Source of the DNA: Acidimicrobiaceae bacterium
Lineage (GTDB): Bacteria; Actinomycetota; Acidimicrobiia; Acidimicrobiales; UBA8592
Direction: 5' to 3'
NCBI GenBank assembly: GCA_002715405.1
Contig: PAZD01000034.1
Span: forward strand, 9,903-27,599
Length of the DNA stretch: 17,697 nucleotides
The notes under the pieces were generated by a model that worked only from the letters and a program-made list of their open reading frames with translations, was not told the DNA's origin and did not search any database. Below are positions 7,246 to 15,663 of this stretch, in pieces. Every line of letters begins with the position of its first letter. Within the stretch, counting starts at the first letter, position 1. Made by a program: the position numbers and the translations under genes.

Positions 7246-10200
7246 ATGAAGAGTATTTTTTGTAATAATATTCGAATTAAGAAAAGATTTATAAAATGTA
7301 TTTCGGAGGTTGATAGGACATGTTATTTATTCATAGGAAAGAATCCTTATATTCGCGGTGTTGTGAATGAGATTCGGAAGAACTATCAGAATAAGAAAGA
7401 TTATTTTGAAAATATACATGCTGGTAAGGTTGATAAATTATATGATTATCTTTATGGAGAAGAAACAGATGATATCGAAGAAAAAATTAAATTTATAATT
7501 GATGAAATGTATTTAGATAAATCTGAAAATATTGTATTCATAAATGAGACCATGAATGAAGATGATACAAATGAAACAATCATAAATAAGATCATTAAAT
7601 ATTGTTATAAAAATGATAAAGATATTACATATCAATATTTGTATGTTTCGTTCTATGATCAAATCATGGCGAAGACGATACCACTTGGCTTTTCATATTC
7701 TGATACTAGTATTTTATATGATGATATATATCACAAGAGTATAAATAGTGTTAAAAAGAGTTCTTTTATTAATGAGAATGGTGATAAGATACCAAAATTA
7801 ATTGATAATCAATTATTGACATTATTTGATACATATAATATTAAGGAAAATACGCTTCATTTTTTTTCCTTGAAGGAGTATTTGGATAAGAAGGAAATTT
7901 TTGATGAATTAGAGGAGATCGATACAGGTACAATGGATCAATCAATACATTTAAAATCGATTATAAATGGGATCCTTTCAAAATATTGGCCAAAGATAAC
8001 TATTCCTGAGATCATAAATTATAATACAGAAGATAATTATTCTTCTCGTGTTAATGAGAGAGAAAAGATGGAAACATTATTGGAGAATTATAATCGTGGA
8101 ATATATACAATTGAGTCGAATTTCTTTAAGGAGAAAGTTGAAGAAGAGATACAATGTAAACATTTTACATTAACATTAATGAAGATTAGTCGTAATGTGG
8201 TTGAAGGAGAGGAGAATATTATTCATTTGTCCAAACTTTTCAGTGATTTTGTTTTACGAAAGGACATTCCTTTTATAAAATTATTATTAGATTCCCACGA
8301 TGATGCTTTTCATAAATTATACAAACCATCAATAGTATATAATGGTCATGAGAGAACAGCGACAACATTCATAAATCAAAAGATGTGTAAAGGATGGTCG
8401 GAGAGTTATAATATACAAGAGGATAATACATATCGATATTTACATAAGGAGAATGTCATTTTATTTAAGATTTATAATGAAGATCTAGACATGTATTCAA
8501 CATTTGTCTTACATATGAGTGGTGAAATTGAATGTATTATTGAGAATAATTACAAATTGATGAATGAAGAAGTTATAAGAGTGATGATAAATGATTGTAA
8601 TCGTTTAATACGTGAATTAAATGATGGAGAATTTTATTCATTTGAAGCGATTAATACTTTTAACAATGATATATTTAAGAATCAATATTCAGATACAAGA
8701 TTAGATTTCTTGAATTGTGCATCCTCATTTGATAATCGGTTATTTCAGAAACGAAAGAAATTCTTCCCTAAATGGGATACATGGTTTACAACATTTATGA
8801 ATAATTTTCCAATGTATTTTCGTGTAAAGACAATTGAAGAGACAGAAGATGAAGGGAAAAAAATAATAGGTAAATATAAACGAGTTGATAATTATGCGAA
8901 TTTTTCATCAATTCAGTCTGCGATAGAGACATATAAAGTGATTTATAATGATCCTGAAATTATAATTCAGAAGGTAAGTGTTGATTTTAATAAAGACATA
9001 GATATAATAAGAAGAGAATATGAATCATGGGAAGAATTAATCAGAATGAAACAAGAAGAAGGTCATATCTTAAAGAAGAAGATGAATGAATCTGGATCTG
9101 AGATCATAATTAGTATATCACCAAAGGATGAATTAATAATTGAAATTAATGGAATCCAGTCCTTTAACGAATATTTACGAATGATGATGTTTATTAAAAC
9201 AATGTTAAATATGTATCATAAAACGATTACAGAAGATGATCGATTTATAATGCTCTTTACACGAAGAAATACAAAATTAATTAATTTATTTGAAGACGAA
9301 GAAGATGAAGAAGATGAAGAAGATGAAGAAGAAGAAGAAGAAGAAGACGATGAAGATGAAGAAGATGAAGGAGGAGAGGAAGGGGACGATTTAGAAGAAT
9401 TACGTAAATTGTTAGGAAGTGATACGGATACAAGTAGTGATAGTGATAGTGATGATGAGATTACGATGGAACAATTTGGTGGTGATCCTGACGAATTATA
9501 TGAGGTAAAGAGTTATTATTTGAAGCGATTAAAGGAGTATGATCCTGAGTTATTTAAGTTTAAGTCGCGTAAGAAGCAGAAAAATGGACAAGATTATGGA
9601 TATGCTAAATTATGTGGAGCGACAGATAATCGTCAACCGATTGCGGTAACAAGTGATGAATTGGAACGGATTAATGAATCAACAGAGGACGGATCTGGTC
9701 CTAAATCATATTCAAAGGCTATATCGGTATCTAAGAGGGACTCAAATATAAAGTATATATGTCCTAAGTATTGGGATGTTTCACGAAGTTTAAGTATACG
9801 TCATGATGCTGTTGATGAAGATGAAATAATACCTCAGAAGTTACCAAAAGGAGCGAAGGGTAAAACAACGAAGACAATATTAGATCGTGAGAATCGTTAT
9901 TGGATGGATGCGAAGGACGAGAAATATTTTGTTCCAAAGATAACTGAGGATAGTAAGTTATTACATCCTAAGGGATATGGTTTACCATGTTGTTTTAACG
10001 ATTCAAAAATCAAGAAGAAAGAGAAAAAGGGTACTCCTGTTTATGAAGAGACAGAGAAGGATATAGGTGGATATATTTCGAATAAAGATCCTGTAACGGA
10101 GGATAAGTATGCACATATTCATCCCTATTTGATGGAAATATTTGGTCAGGATTCAAAGATATTTACTAAAAAGAAGGATGCTGGATTTTTGCGAATGGGT

Positions 10201-12669
10201 GTTCATCAGAATGAGAATGATTATACATTTTATTATTCACCATTTTTACAGGCATACTTTAAAATTTTGGTCAATAATGAAAAGACAATTCAAGAACCTC
10301 AACTGATACAATTTATTATTCAGAATTTAGAGAATAGTCTTGAAAGGTTTCAGAAATGTTCGATTATACATCAGACTTTCCGAAAACCAATACAAAATGT
10401 AACAGAGGAAGATATCATCTATATTCGTAAAATACTTGATAATGAAAATACAAAACAATGCTTTAAAAAGAAAGTAATTGATCAATTAAAAATAGAACTT
10501 AATGATAACTACAATCTTAAATCAAATGAAACAAGTTATTTATTTCATTTATTACTATCATTACATATGTATGTTCAATATTTACAGAGTAATGAAAATC
10601 GAGATGATACATATATAATACCTGTAGTTGTGAAGTTATTTGATATTAATATTATTATCTTTGAGAATATAGATAATAAGATTAGCATTAAAAAATCAGA
10701 ATATTATAATAGTAATAAAAAACTAGGATTCATTTATAAAAGAAAGAATTATTATGAACCAATGTTATATCGTTATTATGATGTAAGAGAAGATGATATT
10801 CAAGAACTATTTCAATATGGAACAGATACTATGGTAGATGATAATATATATCAAATCATCGAATATGTAAAGGGGAAGATGAAGGATTCAAATGATCTAT
10901 TATTTTATAAATATAAAGAAAGAATTGAAAATGATGATGATAAAATTGTAAATCTATATATAAATAGTTATTCTCAGGTAACTTATATAATTACGATGAA
11001 AGGATATATTATCCCTATTGAACCAATAATGATACCTGATGGTAACTATGAATATATTTATCATTTTGATGAATTTCCAACATATAAGAAAGCAATTCAA
11101 TATTTAGAGAATTTTAGTGATTATTGTGTTATAAGTGAATTAAATAAGACAGATGATGATGAGATCACAACAATATTATTTGAGAATGGTACATATTTAC
11201 CCATTCAGAAGATTAAAGAAAGTAGTATAGATACATCCTCACGAATCGTATATGGACATGATTTATATGAGATTGAATGTCTATTGTATAATCCAGAGAA
11301 TCGTGATGATGAGAAAGATGATTTTATAAATAGTATTAAGTATGAAGATTATATTACAAAATTATCATTTTATCATATTATTAAGATATTATTAAGTGTA
11401 AATGAAGAAGTGAAGGGTTATGTAAAAAACCATACATTTTATAAAGAAGGAGAGACAGGATATTTTACATATATACGCGAAGGAAAAAAAGAATATATTC
11501 AAAAAATAGATGAAAAGAGCCATATTTCTTATGGTAATTATTCAATATATGGAAAGATAATTAATATTGTAAAAAGTGGTGATAAAAAAGGGGAAATAAG
11601 GTTTGAGGTACCATTGATACATAGGATCCGATTTATTTTGAATGATAAGATAATGATACATGAGCATAAAAAAGATAAGATATATTCATTAATAAATGAA
11701 TATATTTCTGAATTATTTATTCAATTGGATGATGAAGAATATGATAAACAAAAGATGAAAAGGTATATTTCCTTATGTATAAATAAGGATGAATCGGAAT
11801 GTCGTTATCCTTGTAATTACTATGGAGGATGTAAACTTTATGTGAAAGAGAGAGATAGTAATGGTAATATATTTATTGAAAAGATAAAATGGAAATTGAT
11901 TGAGAAGTTAATTATTCATGGAATAGAGAATATAATGGATATAGTTGAAGAAAGAGTCGATATGAATGATATACGAAAAAAGATAACGGAAAAAGAGATT
12001 GTTTATACTTATTCTGAATATAGGGAGAATATATTGGATGAAATTTTCGAAAAGAAGAGCGATTTTATAATGAAATTTGGTGATAATAAAGAAATTCAAC
12101 GAAAAAGACATTTGATGAAGAAGATTGATACAATACCATTTTATATTTATCAATTATTTGGTGATCATTCAAATGTTTTATTTCATTTAGATAGTAATAA
12201 TAATGATCTCTTATCAATAGAGAAAGCACTAAATGAAGTGGGGATTTGGTATAATATTAAGAAACTAAAATCAATATTAATAAATAGTGTTAATAAAGAA
12301 AGTATACTTGAGCATAAGAAGATAGGTAATGAGTATACAATAAAAAAATTGAAATCGATGATTCGTGGGAATAAGTATTCTATAACATCTTTTGATTTAC
12401 AGACAATAATAGATGAAATAAAATATGATGAATCATTGGATGATAATAATATTGGTTTCTTTATAATAACACAGAAGTATTCCATCGGAAAGAACATTGA
12501 AAAGTTGTATTTTAGTGGAGAAAAGAACGATGAATGTAAAATTTTATCATTCCATCATACTTATTATAATAATGAGTATATTCTATCAAATATTATGGTA
12601 GATGGTAAATATTATTCTACATATGGAGAATTAAAAGAAAAAGATAATAAATGGGATAAATTAAAATAA
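7246..12669 (+). CDS. Giant conserved viral protein with acidic tract and Cys motifs, 1807 aa
   Basis: This is the largest gene in the window and covers 5.4 kb without interruption. I cannot name its function. The N-terminal ~680 residues form a mixed alpha/beta region including an IPLGFSYSD segment. A very acidic Asp/Glu tract (about residues 683-715) and a Ser/Asp tract (SDTDTSSDSDSDDE) form a linker. A conserved middle part follows: YYLKRLKEYDPELF, then RQPIAVTSDE, KYICPKYWDV (C839) and HPKGYGLPCCF (C915, C916). The set CPKYW...HP-G--PCC is one I recognise from large giant-virus proteins, sometimes annotated as DUF5757-like or as early transcription factor (VETF) large-subunit-like; I cannot confirm which. 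A second Cys cluster (C1511, C1519, C1523, C1529 in CRYPCNYYGGCKLYV) could bind zinc. The nuclease gene follows after 26 bp on the same strand, so the two may be co-expressed. Confidence 0.8.
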   Translation: MKSIFCNNIRIKKRFIKCISEVDRTCYLFIGKNPYIRGVVNEIRKNYQNKKDYFENIHAGKVDKLYDYLYGEETDDIEEKIKFIIDEMYLDKSENIVFINETMNEDDTNETIINKIIKYCYKNDKDITYQYLYVSFYDQIMAKTIPLGFSYSDTSILYDDIYHKSINSVKKSSFINENGDKIPKLIDNQLLTLFDTYNIKENTLHFFSLKEYLDKKEIFDELEEIDTGTMDQSIHLKSIINGILSKYWPKITIPEIINYNTEDNYSSRVNEREKMETLLENYNRGIYTIESNFFKEKVEEEIQCKHFTLTLMKISRNVVEGEENIIHLSKLFSDFVLRKDIPFIKLLLDSHDDAFHKLYKPSIVYNGHERTATTFINQKMCKGWSESYNIQEDNTYRYLHKENVILFKIYNEDLDMYSTFVLHMSGEIECIIENNYKLMNEEVIRVMINDCNRLIRELNDGEFYSFEAINTFNNDIFKNQYSDTRLDFLNCASSFDNRLFQKRKKFFPKWDTWFTTFMNNFPMYFRVKTIEETEDEGKKIIGKYKRVDNYANFSSIQSAIETYKVIYNDPEIIIQKVSVDFNKDIDIIRREYESWEELIRMKQEEGHILKKKMNESGSEIIISISPKDELIIEINGIQSFNEYLRMMMFIKTMLNMYHKTITEDDRFIMLFTRRNTKLINLFEDEEDEEDEEDEEEEEEEDDEDEEDEGGEEGDDLEELRKLLGSDTDTSSDSDSDDEITMEQFGGDPDELYEVKSYYLKRLKEYDPELFKFKSRKKQKNGQDYGYAKLCGATDNRQPIAVTSDELERINESTEDGSGPKSYSKAISVSKRDSNIKYICPKYWDVSRSLSIRHDAVDEDEIIPQKLPKGAKGKTTKTILDRENRYWMDAKDEKYFVPKITEDSKLLHPKGYGLPCCFNDSKIKKKEKKGTPVYEETEKDIGGYISNKDPVTEDKYAHIHPYLMEIFGQDSKIFTKKKDAGFLRMGVHQNENDYTFYYSPFLQAYFKILVNNEKTIQEPQLIQFIIQNLENSLERFQKCSIIHQTFRKPIQNVTEEDIIYIRKILDNENTKQCFKKKVIDQLKIELNDNYNLKSNETSYLFHLLLSLHMYVQYLQSNENRDDTYIIPVVVKLFDINIIIFENIDNKISIKKSEYYNSNKKLGFIYKRKNYYEPMLYRYYDVREDDIQELFQYGTDTMVDDNIYQIIEYVKGKMKDSNDLLFYKYKERIENDDDKIVNLYINSYSQVTYIITMKGYIIPIEPIMIPDGNYEYIYHFDEFPTYKKAIQYLENFSDYCVISELNKTDDDEITTILFENGTYLPIQKIKESSIDTSSRIVYGHDLYEIECLLYNPENRDDEKDDFINSIKYEDYITKLSFYHIIKILLSVNEEVKGYVKNHTFYKEGETGYFTYIREGKKEYIQKIDEKSHISYGNYSIYGKIINIVKSGDKKGEIRFEVPLIHRIRFILNDKIMIHEHKKDKIYSLINEYISELFIQLDDEEYDKQKMKRYISLCINKDESECRYPCNYYGGCKLYVKERDSNGNIFIEKIKWKLIEKLIIHGIENIMDIVEERVDMNDIRKKITEKEIVYTYSEYRENILDEIFEKKSDFIMKFGDNKEIQRKRHLMKKIDTIPFYIYQLFGDHSNVLFHLDSNNNDLLSIEKALNEVGIWYNIKKLKSILINSVNKESILEHKKIGNEYTIKKLKSMIRGNKYSITSFDLQTIIDEIKYDESLDDNNIGFFIITQKYSIGKNIEKLYFSGEKNDECKILSFHHTYYNNEYILSNIMVDGKYYSTYGELKEKDNKWDKLK
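9294..9470 (+). repeat. Low-complexity GAA/GAT tract coding acidic linker
   Basis: Within the 1807-aa gene, an almost pure run of GAA, GAT and GAC codons encodes an Asp/Glu block of about 33 residues, followed by AGT/GAT codons coding Ser/Asp. Such trinucleotide tracts change length easily by slippage. It separates the N-terminal region from the conserved Cys-containing region and is probably a disordered hinge. Confidence 0.8.
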
Positions 12670-12674
12670 TAATA

Positions 12675-12691
12675 TTTTTTTGAACGCAAAG
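12675..12691 (+). promoter_or_regulatory. T-run GAAC element before the nuclease gene
   Basis: TTTTTTTGAACGCAAAG occupies nearly all of the 26-bp gap between the 1807-aa gene and the nuclease ATG (12696). It resembles T8-GAAAGTAAA at 7170 and T8-GAACATTTAAAACGC at 16895. It could be the start signal of the nuclease gene or a transcript-end signal for the gene before; the sequence does not decide. Confidence 0.3.
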
Positions 12692-12695
12692 TTAA

Positions 12696-14345
12696 ATGGA
12701 ATATTTTTCTAATCATATCAATTTTAATCTTTTAAAGAATCATATTCTAAAAGATCCATTAATTGATTGGTTTAATATACAAGAATATCATAATAATCAT
12801 ATTTTTGAAAGGGATGGATCAACATATTATAGAGAGTACATTCTTAAAGAATCAAAAAAATATAAAGAAAAACTATTACAACAGATTATTGATAGATCTC
12901 AATTAGATATTCCGATATATACATGTTATAAAGAGACATTATTTAGGATTAAGAATAATGAACCTTTAATACTTCAAGGGAAATTATATAATGAAGGTAA
13001 GAAATTATATACAAAATGTGATATAATTATTCGTTATGATCATTTTACAAAGATATTTCCTAGGATCGATAATATTCCATTCCACTTATTTTGTAAAGAA
13101 GATGGATATTTATTAATTAATATCTGTTATTCTTCATTACATTTTAGGATTGACTTAAAGACAATCGCAAATGATGGATTATCATTATATAAAAAATGTA
13201 ATTTATATTCTTTTCGAGAAGCAATGTATAAGGTTGTTGGTGAAAGATATCCATGTTTTCTATTGGGGAAAGAATATTATTATAGGAAAACACATCTACC
13301 TAAGGATAAATTCATAGGTAAAATTGATTTTGACCATACGATTATTGATGCATATAATAAGGCATACAAATGGATTTTGTATCTTAAAAAGAACTATCAA
13401 GAAATGAAAATATTACCAAAGCCTTCACATAAGGAGCTTTATCCAAATATGAATTATAAAGATAGTGATTGGGAAAATGAAAAAATGAAATTAGCAAATG
13501 AAATAAAGGAGATCACACTGATATGGAATATTTCTTTTGATGAGCGCCATGAATTTTTGAATCGAGGAATCACTTGTTGGGATGATCCTAAATTATTATT
13601 ATATTTAAAAGAAACAAAGAAAAAAGATATTCAAGAACGTATGATTCATATGAATAAACAGAATGATATATTAATCTATCCTCGAAAGAACATTTCAAAT
13701 AAATTATCTACTACGATTCAAGATACAAATGGTATTTATTTTGATATCGAAAGTTTCCTTTCATTTGACGAAAAACAAAATCTATTTAGTCATGAGAAAA
13801 TACAAGAACAACCAGTAATTGGTATTATTGGATTTATTTATAAAGAGAAATATTATGATTTTACAATTGAAGATTTTACAAATCGATCTGAAAAGAAAAA
13901 TATTGAATACTTTATCAAAAAATTAAAAATGATCACAAAAAAGGATGAATCATTATCGATTTATCATTGGGGACATGCTGAGTACAATTATATTAAATAT
14001 ATACAGAATAAATATCCTGAAATAGAATTTCCTCCTTATCAATTAATCGATGTATTGGATTATTTTCGTACTGAACCAATTATTGTTCAAGGGGTTTTTA
14101 AGTTTGGATTAAAATCAATTGGTTCTGCCTTATACAGAAATAAATTAATCAAAACAACATGGGGAGAAAATGATAATGGATTAGATTCTATGATAAAATT
14201 TAAAGAAATATGTCAGAATCATAAAAAAAAAATACCATTAAAAAGATATATTGATATTAAAGAAATAATTAATTATAATCGCATTGATTGCCAGGTATTA
14301 TATGAAATTGTTGAATTATTAAGGGATAAATATACTCATTCATAA
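12696..14345 (+). CDS. TM0106-like nuclease: RNase H-fold exonuclease with degenerate RecB-like N-domain, 549 aa
   Basis: The protein belongs to the two-domain viral family related to bacterial TM0106/YprB. The C-terminal half is a DEDD-type RNase H-fold (RNase_H_2) domain: YFDIESF (D350, E352), HWGHAEYNY (E429), LIDVLDYF (D452, D455) and NYNRIDCQVL (D531), all plausible metal ligands. Before it come the family features ELYPNMNYKDSDW, EIKEITLIWNISFDERHEF and RGITCWDDPKLL. The N-terminal half matches the PD-(D/E)XK (RecB/Cas4-like) domain, with CDIIIRYD (D109), YLLINICYSSLHFR and YRFLLG-type ends (CFLLGKEYYY). Where relatives have a (D/E)-x-K triad in DIKfstL, this protein has N142-I-C144, so that site looks inactive. 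It follows the 1807-aa gene by 26 bp and its last 10 bp overlap the convergent gene. Likely a 3'-5' nuclease acting on DNA or RNA; the substrate is unknown. Confidence 0.85.
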   Translation: MEYFSNHINFNLLKNHILKDPLIDWFNIQEYHNNHIFERDGSTYYREYILKESKKYKEKLLQQIIDRSQLDIPIYTCYKETLFRIKNNEPLILQGKLYNEGKKLYTKCDIIIRYDHFTKIFPRIDNIPFHLFCKEDGYLLINICYSSLHFRIDLKTIANDGLSLYKKCNLYSFREAMYKVVGERYPCFLLGKEYYYRKTHLPKDKFIGKIDFDHTIIDAYNKAYKWILYLKKNYQEMKILPKPSHKELYPNMNYKDSDWENEKMKLANEIKEITLIWNISFDERHEFLNRGITCWDDPKLLLYLKETKKKDIQERMIHMNKQNDILIYPRKNISNKLSTTIQDTNGIYFDIESFLSFDEKQNLFSHEKIQEQPVIGIIGFIYKEKYYDFTIEDFTNRSEKKNIEYFIKKLKMITKKDESLSIYHWGHAEYNYIKYIQNKYPEIEFPPYQLIDVLDYFRTEPIIVQGVFKFGLKSIGSALYRNKLIKTTWGENDNGLDSMIKFKEICQNHKKKIPLKRYIDIKEIINYNRIDCQVLYEIVELLRDKYTHS

Positions 14346-14752
14346 TCACCCTTAATAAGACGTTGATGGAGTTCTTTAATTAATTTATTTTGTTTCTTAA
14401 GTTGTAAATTCATCTTTTCAATTATCATTTGTTGATTTTGGATAATTTTTTCATTCTCATCTTGGGATTGATTACATGATTGATTTTTATCTTCAATAAA
14501 TAAACGAGTCTTATAAAGATGATTACCTAATTTATCATAATAAATCAATTGAACAGGATAAATTTTACCTTTATCATTTTTTACAAATATTTTATTATCA
14601 CCCATCCTAAGGTAGGTTGCGATATAGAAAAATTCTTCATCATTTTTAATAGTAATATATTTAACAATATTATTTAGAATTAATTCATAAGGCGAGTTAA
14701 TTTCTTCACAATTTTTGAGTTCTTTTTTGATAAATGATATATTTTGTGACAT
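14336..14752 (-). CDS. Small protein with C-terminal coiled coil, 138 aa
   Basis: I do not recognise a named family. The N-terminal two-thirds is a compact mixed region with FFYIATYLRMGDNKIFVKND and GKIYPVQLIYYDKLGNHLYK, rich in beta-like alternation. The last ~45 residues (from DENEKIIQNQQMIIEKMNLQ) are a strongly amphipathic Gln/Lys/Leu coiled coil that suggests oligomerisation or partner binding. It is convergent with the nuclease and overlaps it by 10 bp at the stop codons. The 71-aa gene lies 23 bp upstream on the same strand and the two may share a transcript. Confidence 0.65.
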   Translation of the reverse strand: MSQNISFIKKELKNCEEINSPYELILNNIVKYITIKNDEEFFYIATYLRMGDNKIFVKNDKGKIYPVQLIYYDKLGNHLYKTRLFIEDKNQSCNQSQDENEKIIQNQQMIIEKMNLQLKKQNKLIKELHQRLIKGDYE

Positions 14753-14775
14753 AATACTTATAAAGATTTAGATAT

Positions 14776-14991
14776 TTATTTGTTTAAATTATTAAGCATA
14801 GGTGACATTTTTGTTTGATAGTATTTAATTGCTTGATTGATACATTTTTCTGATAGATAAACATCTTCTGTTTGATTTTCTTGTTTATAGATGATGAGAA
14901 TATTAATTAATTGTTCAAATCTTTCTTGATTCATTCTTTCTTGTTTGGACATCATATTTTTTTCATTCTGGTAGTGTTGATCTGAGTACAT
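14776..14991 (-). CDS. Uncharacterised small protein, 71 aa
   Basis: A small highly polar, probably helical protein (MYSDQHYQNEKNMMSKQERM at the start, CINQAIKYYQTKM near the end). No family is recognised. Support as a real gene comes from its place, 23 bp before the 138-aa gene on the same strand, and from a GAACATTT element (AAATGTTC on its own strand) 35 bp upstream of its ATG that matches the proposed promoter core. Very short length keeps confidence moderate. Confidence 0.5.
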   Translation of the reverse strand: MYSDQHYQNEKNMMSKQERMNQERFEQLINILIIYKQENQTEDVYLSEKCINQAIKYYQTKMSPMLNNLNK

Positions 14992-15026
14992 TTTGATTAA
15001 ATAAATATAATAATTTTTAAATAATA

Positions 15027-15034
15027 GAACATTT
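15027..15034 (-). promoter_or_regulatory. AAATGTTC promoter core upstream of the 71-aa gene
   Basis: On the minus strand this reads AAATGTTC, 35 bp before the ATG at 14991. The same 8-mer is the centre of the exact 18-bp repeat at 16900-16917 and 17649-17666. It also occurs twice inside coding DNA (10354 and 13688), so the 8-mer alone is weak evidence. Confidence 0.3.
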
Positions 15035-15096
15035 CCTAACGATCTTTTTCATATAATATAAAATTTGATAAGATATTATAATAATATTATAAAAAA

Positions 15097-15225
15097 ATGA
15101 TACTAAGATCTGGTAAAAGAGTTGGTAATGATAATATATTAATTGATTTTAACGAAGCATCTAGAGAATGGAGGAAAAATAAAGTCGATTTGGGAAATGG
15201 AAAATTTAGATATAGAATTAAATAA
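15097..15225 (+). CDS. 42-aa microprotein with the giant-virus F-EAS-W-KNK-GNG-F-Y motif
   Basis: An ATG at 15097 opens a 42-codon frame ending in TAA at 15225. The protein starts MILRSGKRVGNDN and continues with IDFNEASREWRKNK and LGNGKFRYRIK. I recognise the pattern F-x-E-A-S-x-x-W-x-x-N-K-x-x-x-G-N-G-x-F-x-Y as recurring in short proteins or protein tails of many giant viruses; its function is unknown to me. The gene lies in the 330-bp gap between the 71-aa and 113-aa genes, has an AT palindrome (ATAATATTAT, 15081-15090) directly before it and an imperfect hairpin directly after its stop. Basic and small, it may bind nucleic acid or a partner protein, but that is a guess. Confidence 0.75.
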   Translation: MILRSGKRVGNDNILIDFNEASREWRKNKVDLGNGKFRYRIK

Positions 15226-15267
15226 TGATATCAGATCCATTTTTATTTGACATGGATATATATATCA
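15226..15267 (+). terminator. Imperfect hairpin just after the 42-aa gene
   Basis: TGATATCAGATCCAT (15226-15240) pairs with ATGGATATATATATCA (15252-15267). Outer and inner stems of 6 bp each are split by a small internal loop, and an 11-nt loop (ttttatttgac) closes it. It begins at the base after the TAA stop. Giant-virus mRNA 3' ends are known to form at hairpins in mimivirus, so this is a good candidate transcript end for the microprotein gene. Confidence 0.45.
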
Positions 15268-15321
15268 CTGATCCCAATTTCTGTTAAAATAATATTTAAA
15301 ATATAGTTTAATATAGAGAAT

Positions 15322-15663
15322 ATGGATATTGAGCCATTAAAAAGTGTATTAGAGTGGTCAGATGATAAAAAAGGAACATTATTATATTATTTTCCACCTG
15401 AGGTAAAGGAAAAAGTGATTGGACATGATTATGAAGATACAAATTTTTATATTGGAGAATATTTATATTGTATCAAACGAAATACATTTGAACTTGATAC
15501 ATATGGAAAATGTATTGCGAACGAAAAAGGAAGATTGGGAATAAAAATGACATCAGTAAAGAATGTATACATAAAGCCAAACGATTATTATATTTTTATA
15601 CGATGTAATAAAAAGATAAATACACAAAGAGATTTTTTAAAGAAATTATTAGATCAATTATAA
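15322..15663 (+). CDS. Uncharacterised protein, 113 aa
   Basis: No family is recognised. The protein is soluble-looking with alternating beta segments (GTLLYYFPPEVKEKV, FYIGEYLYCIKRNTFEL, NVYIKPNDYYIFIRC) and a C-terminal helix (QRDFLKKLLDQL). There is no signal peptide or membrane segment. The coding frame is uninterrupted and its last 6 bp overlap the stop end of the convergent RING gene. The 96-bp gap before it is AT-rich and holds the hairpin of the 42-aa gene. Confidence 0.6.
   Translation: MDIEPLKSVLEWSDDKKGTLLYYFPPEVKEKVIGHDYEDTNFYIGEYLYCIKRNTFELDTYGKCIANEKGRLGIKMTSVKNVYIKPNDYYIFIRCNKKINTQRDFLKKLLDQL

Noticed and set aside
7227..7265. 12-codon upstream frame overlapping the 1807-aa start
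   Set aside because: Too short and without independent support; could act as a leader but nothing shows it.
9294..9470. GAA/GAT repeat as a non-coding satellite or CRISPR-like array
   Set aside because: The frame is open through it and it encodes an acidic linker; there are no spacers.
11908..12497. 81-aa and 104-aa minus-strand frames inside the 1807-aa gene
   Set aside because: Antisense shadows; apparent membrane segments result from the complement of Lys/Asn/Ile-rich codons.
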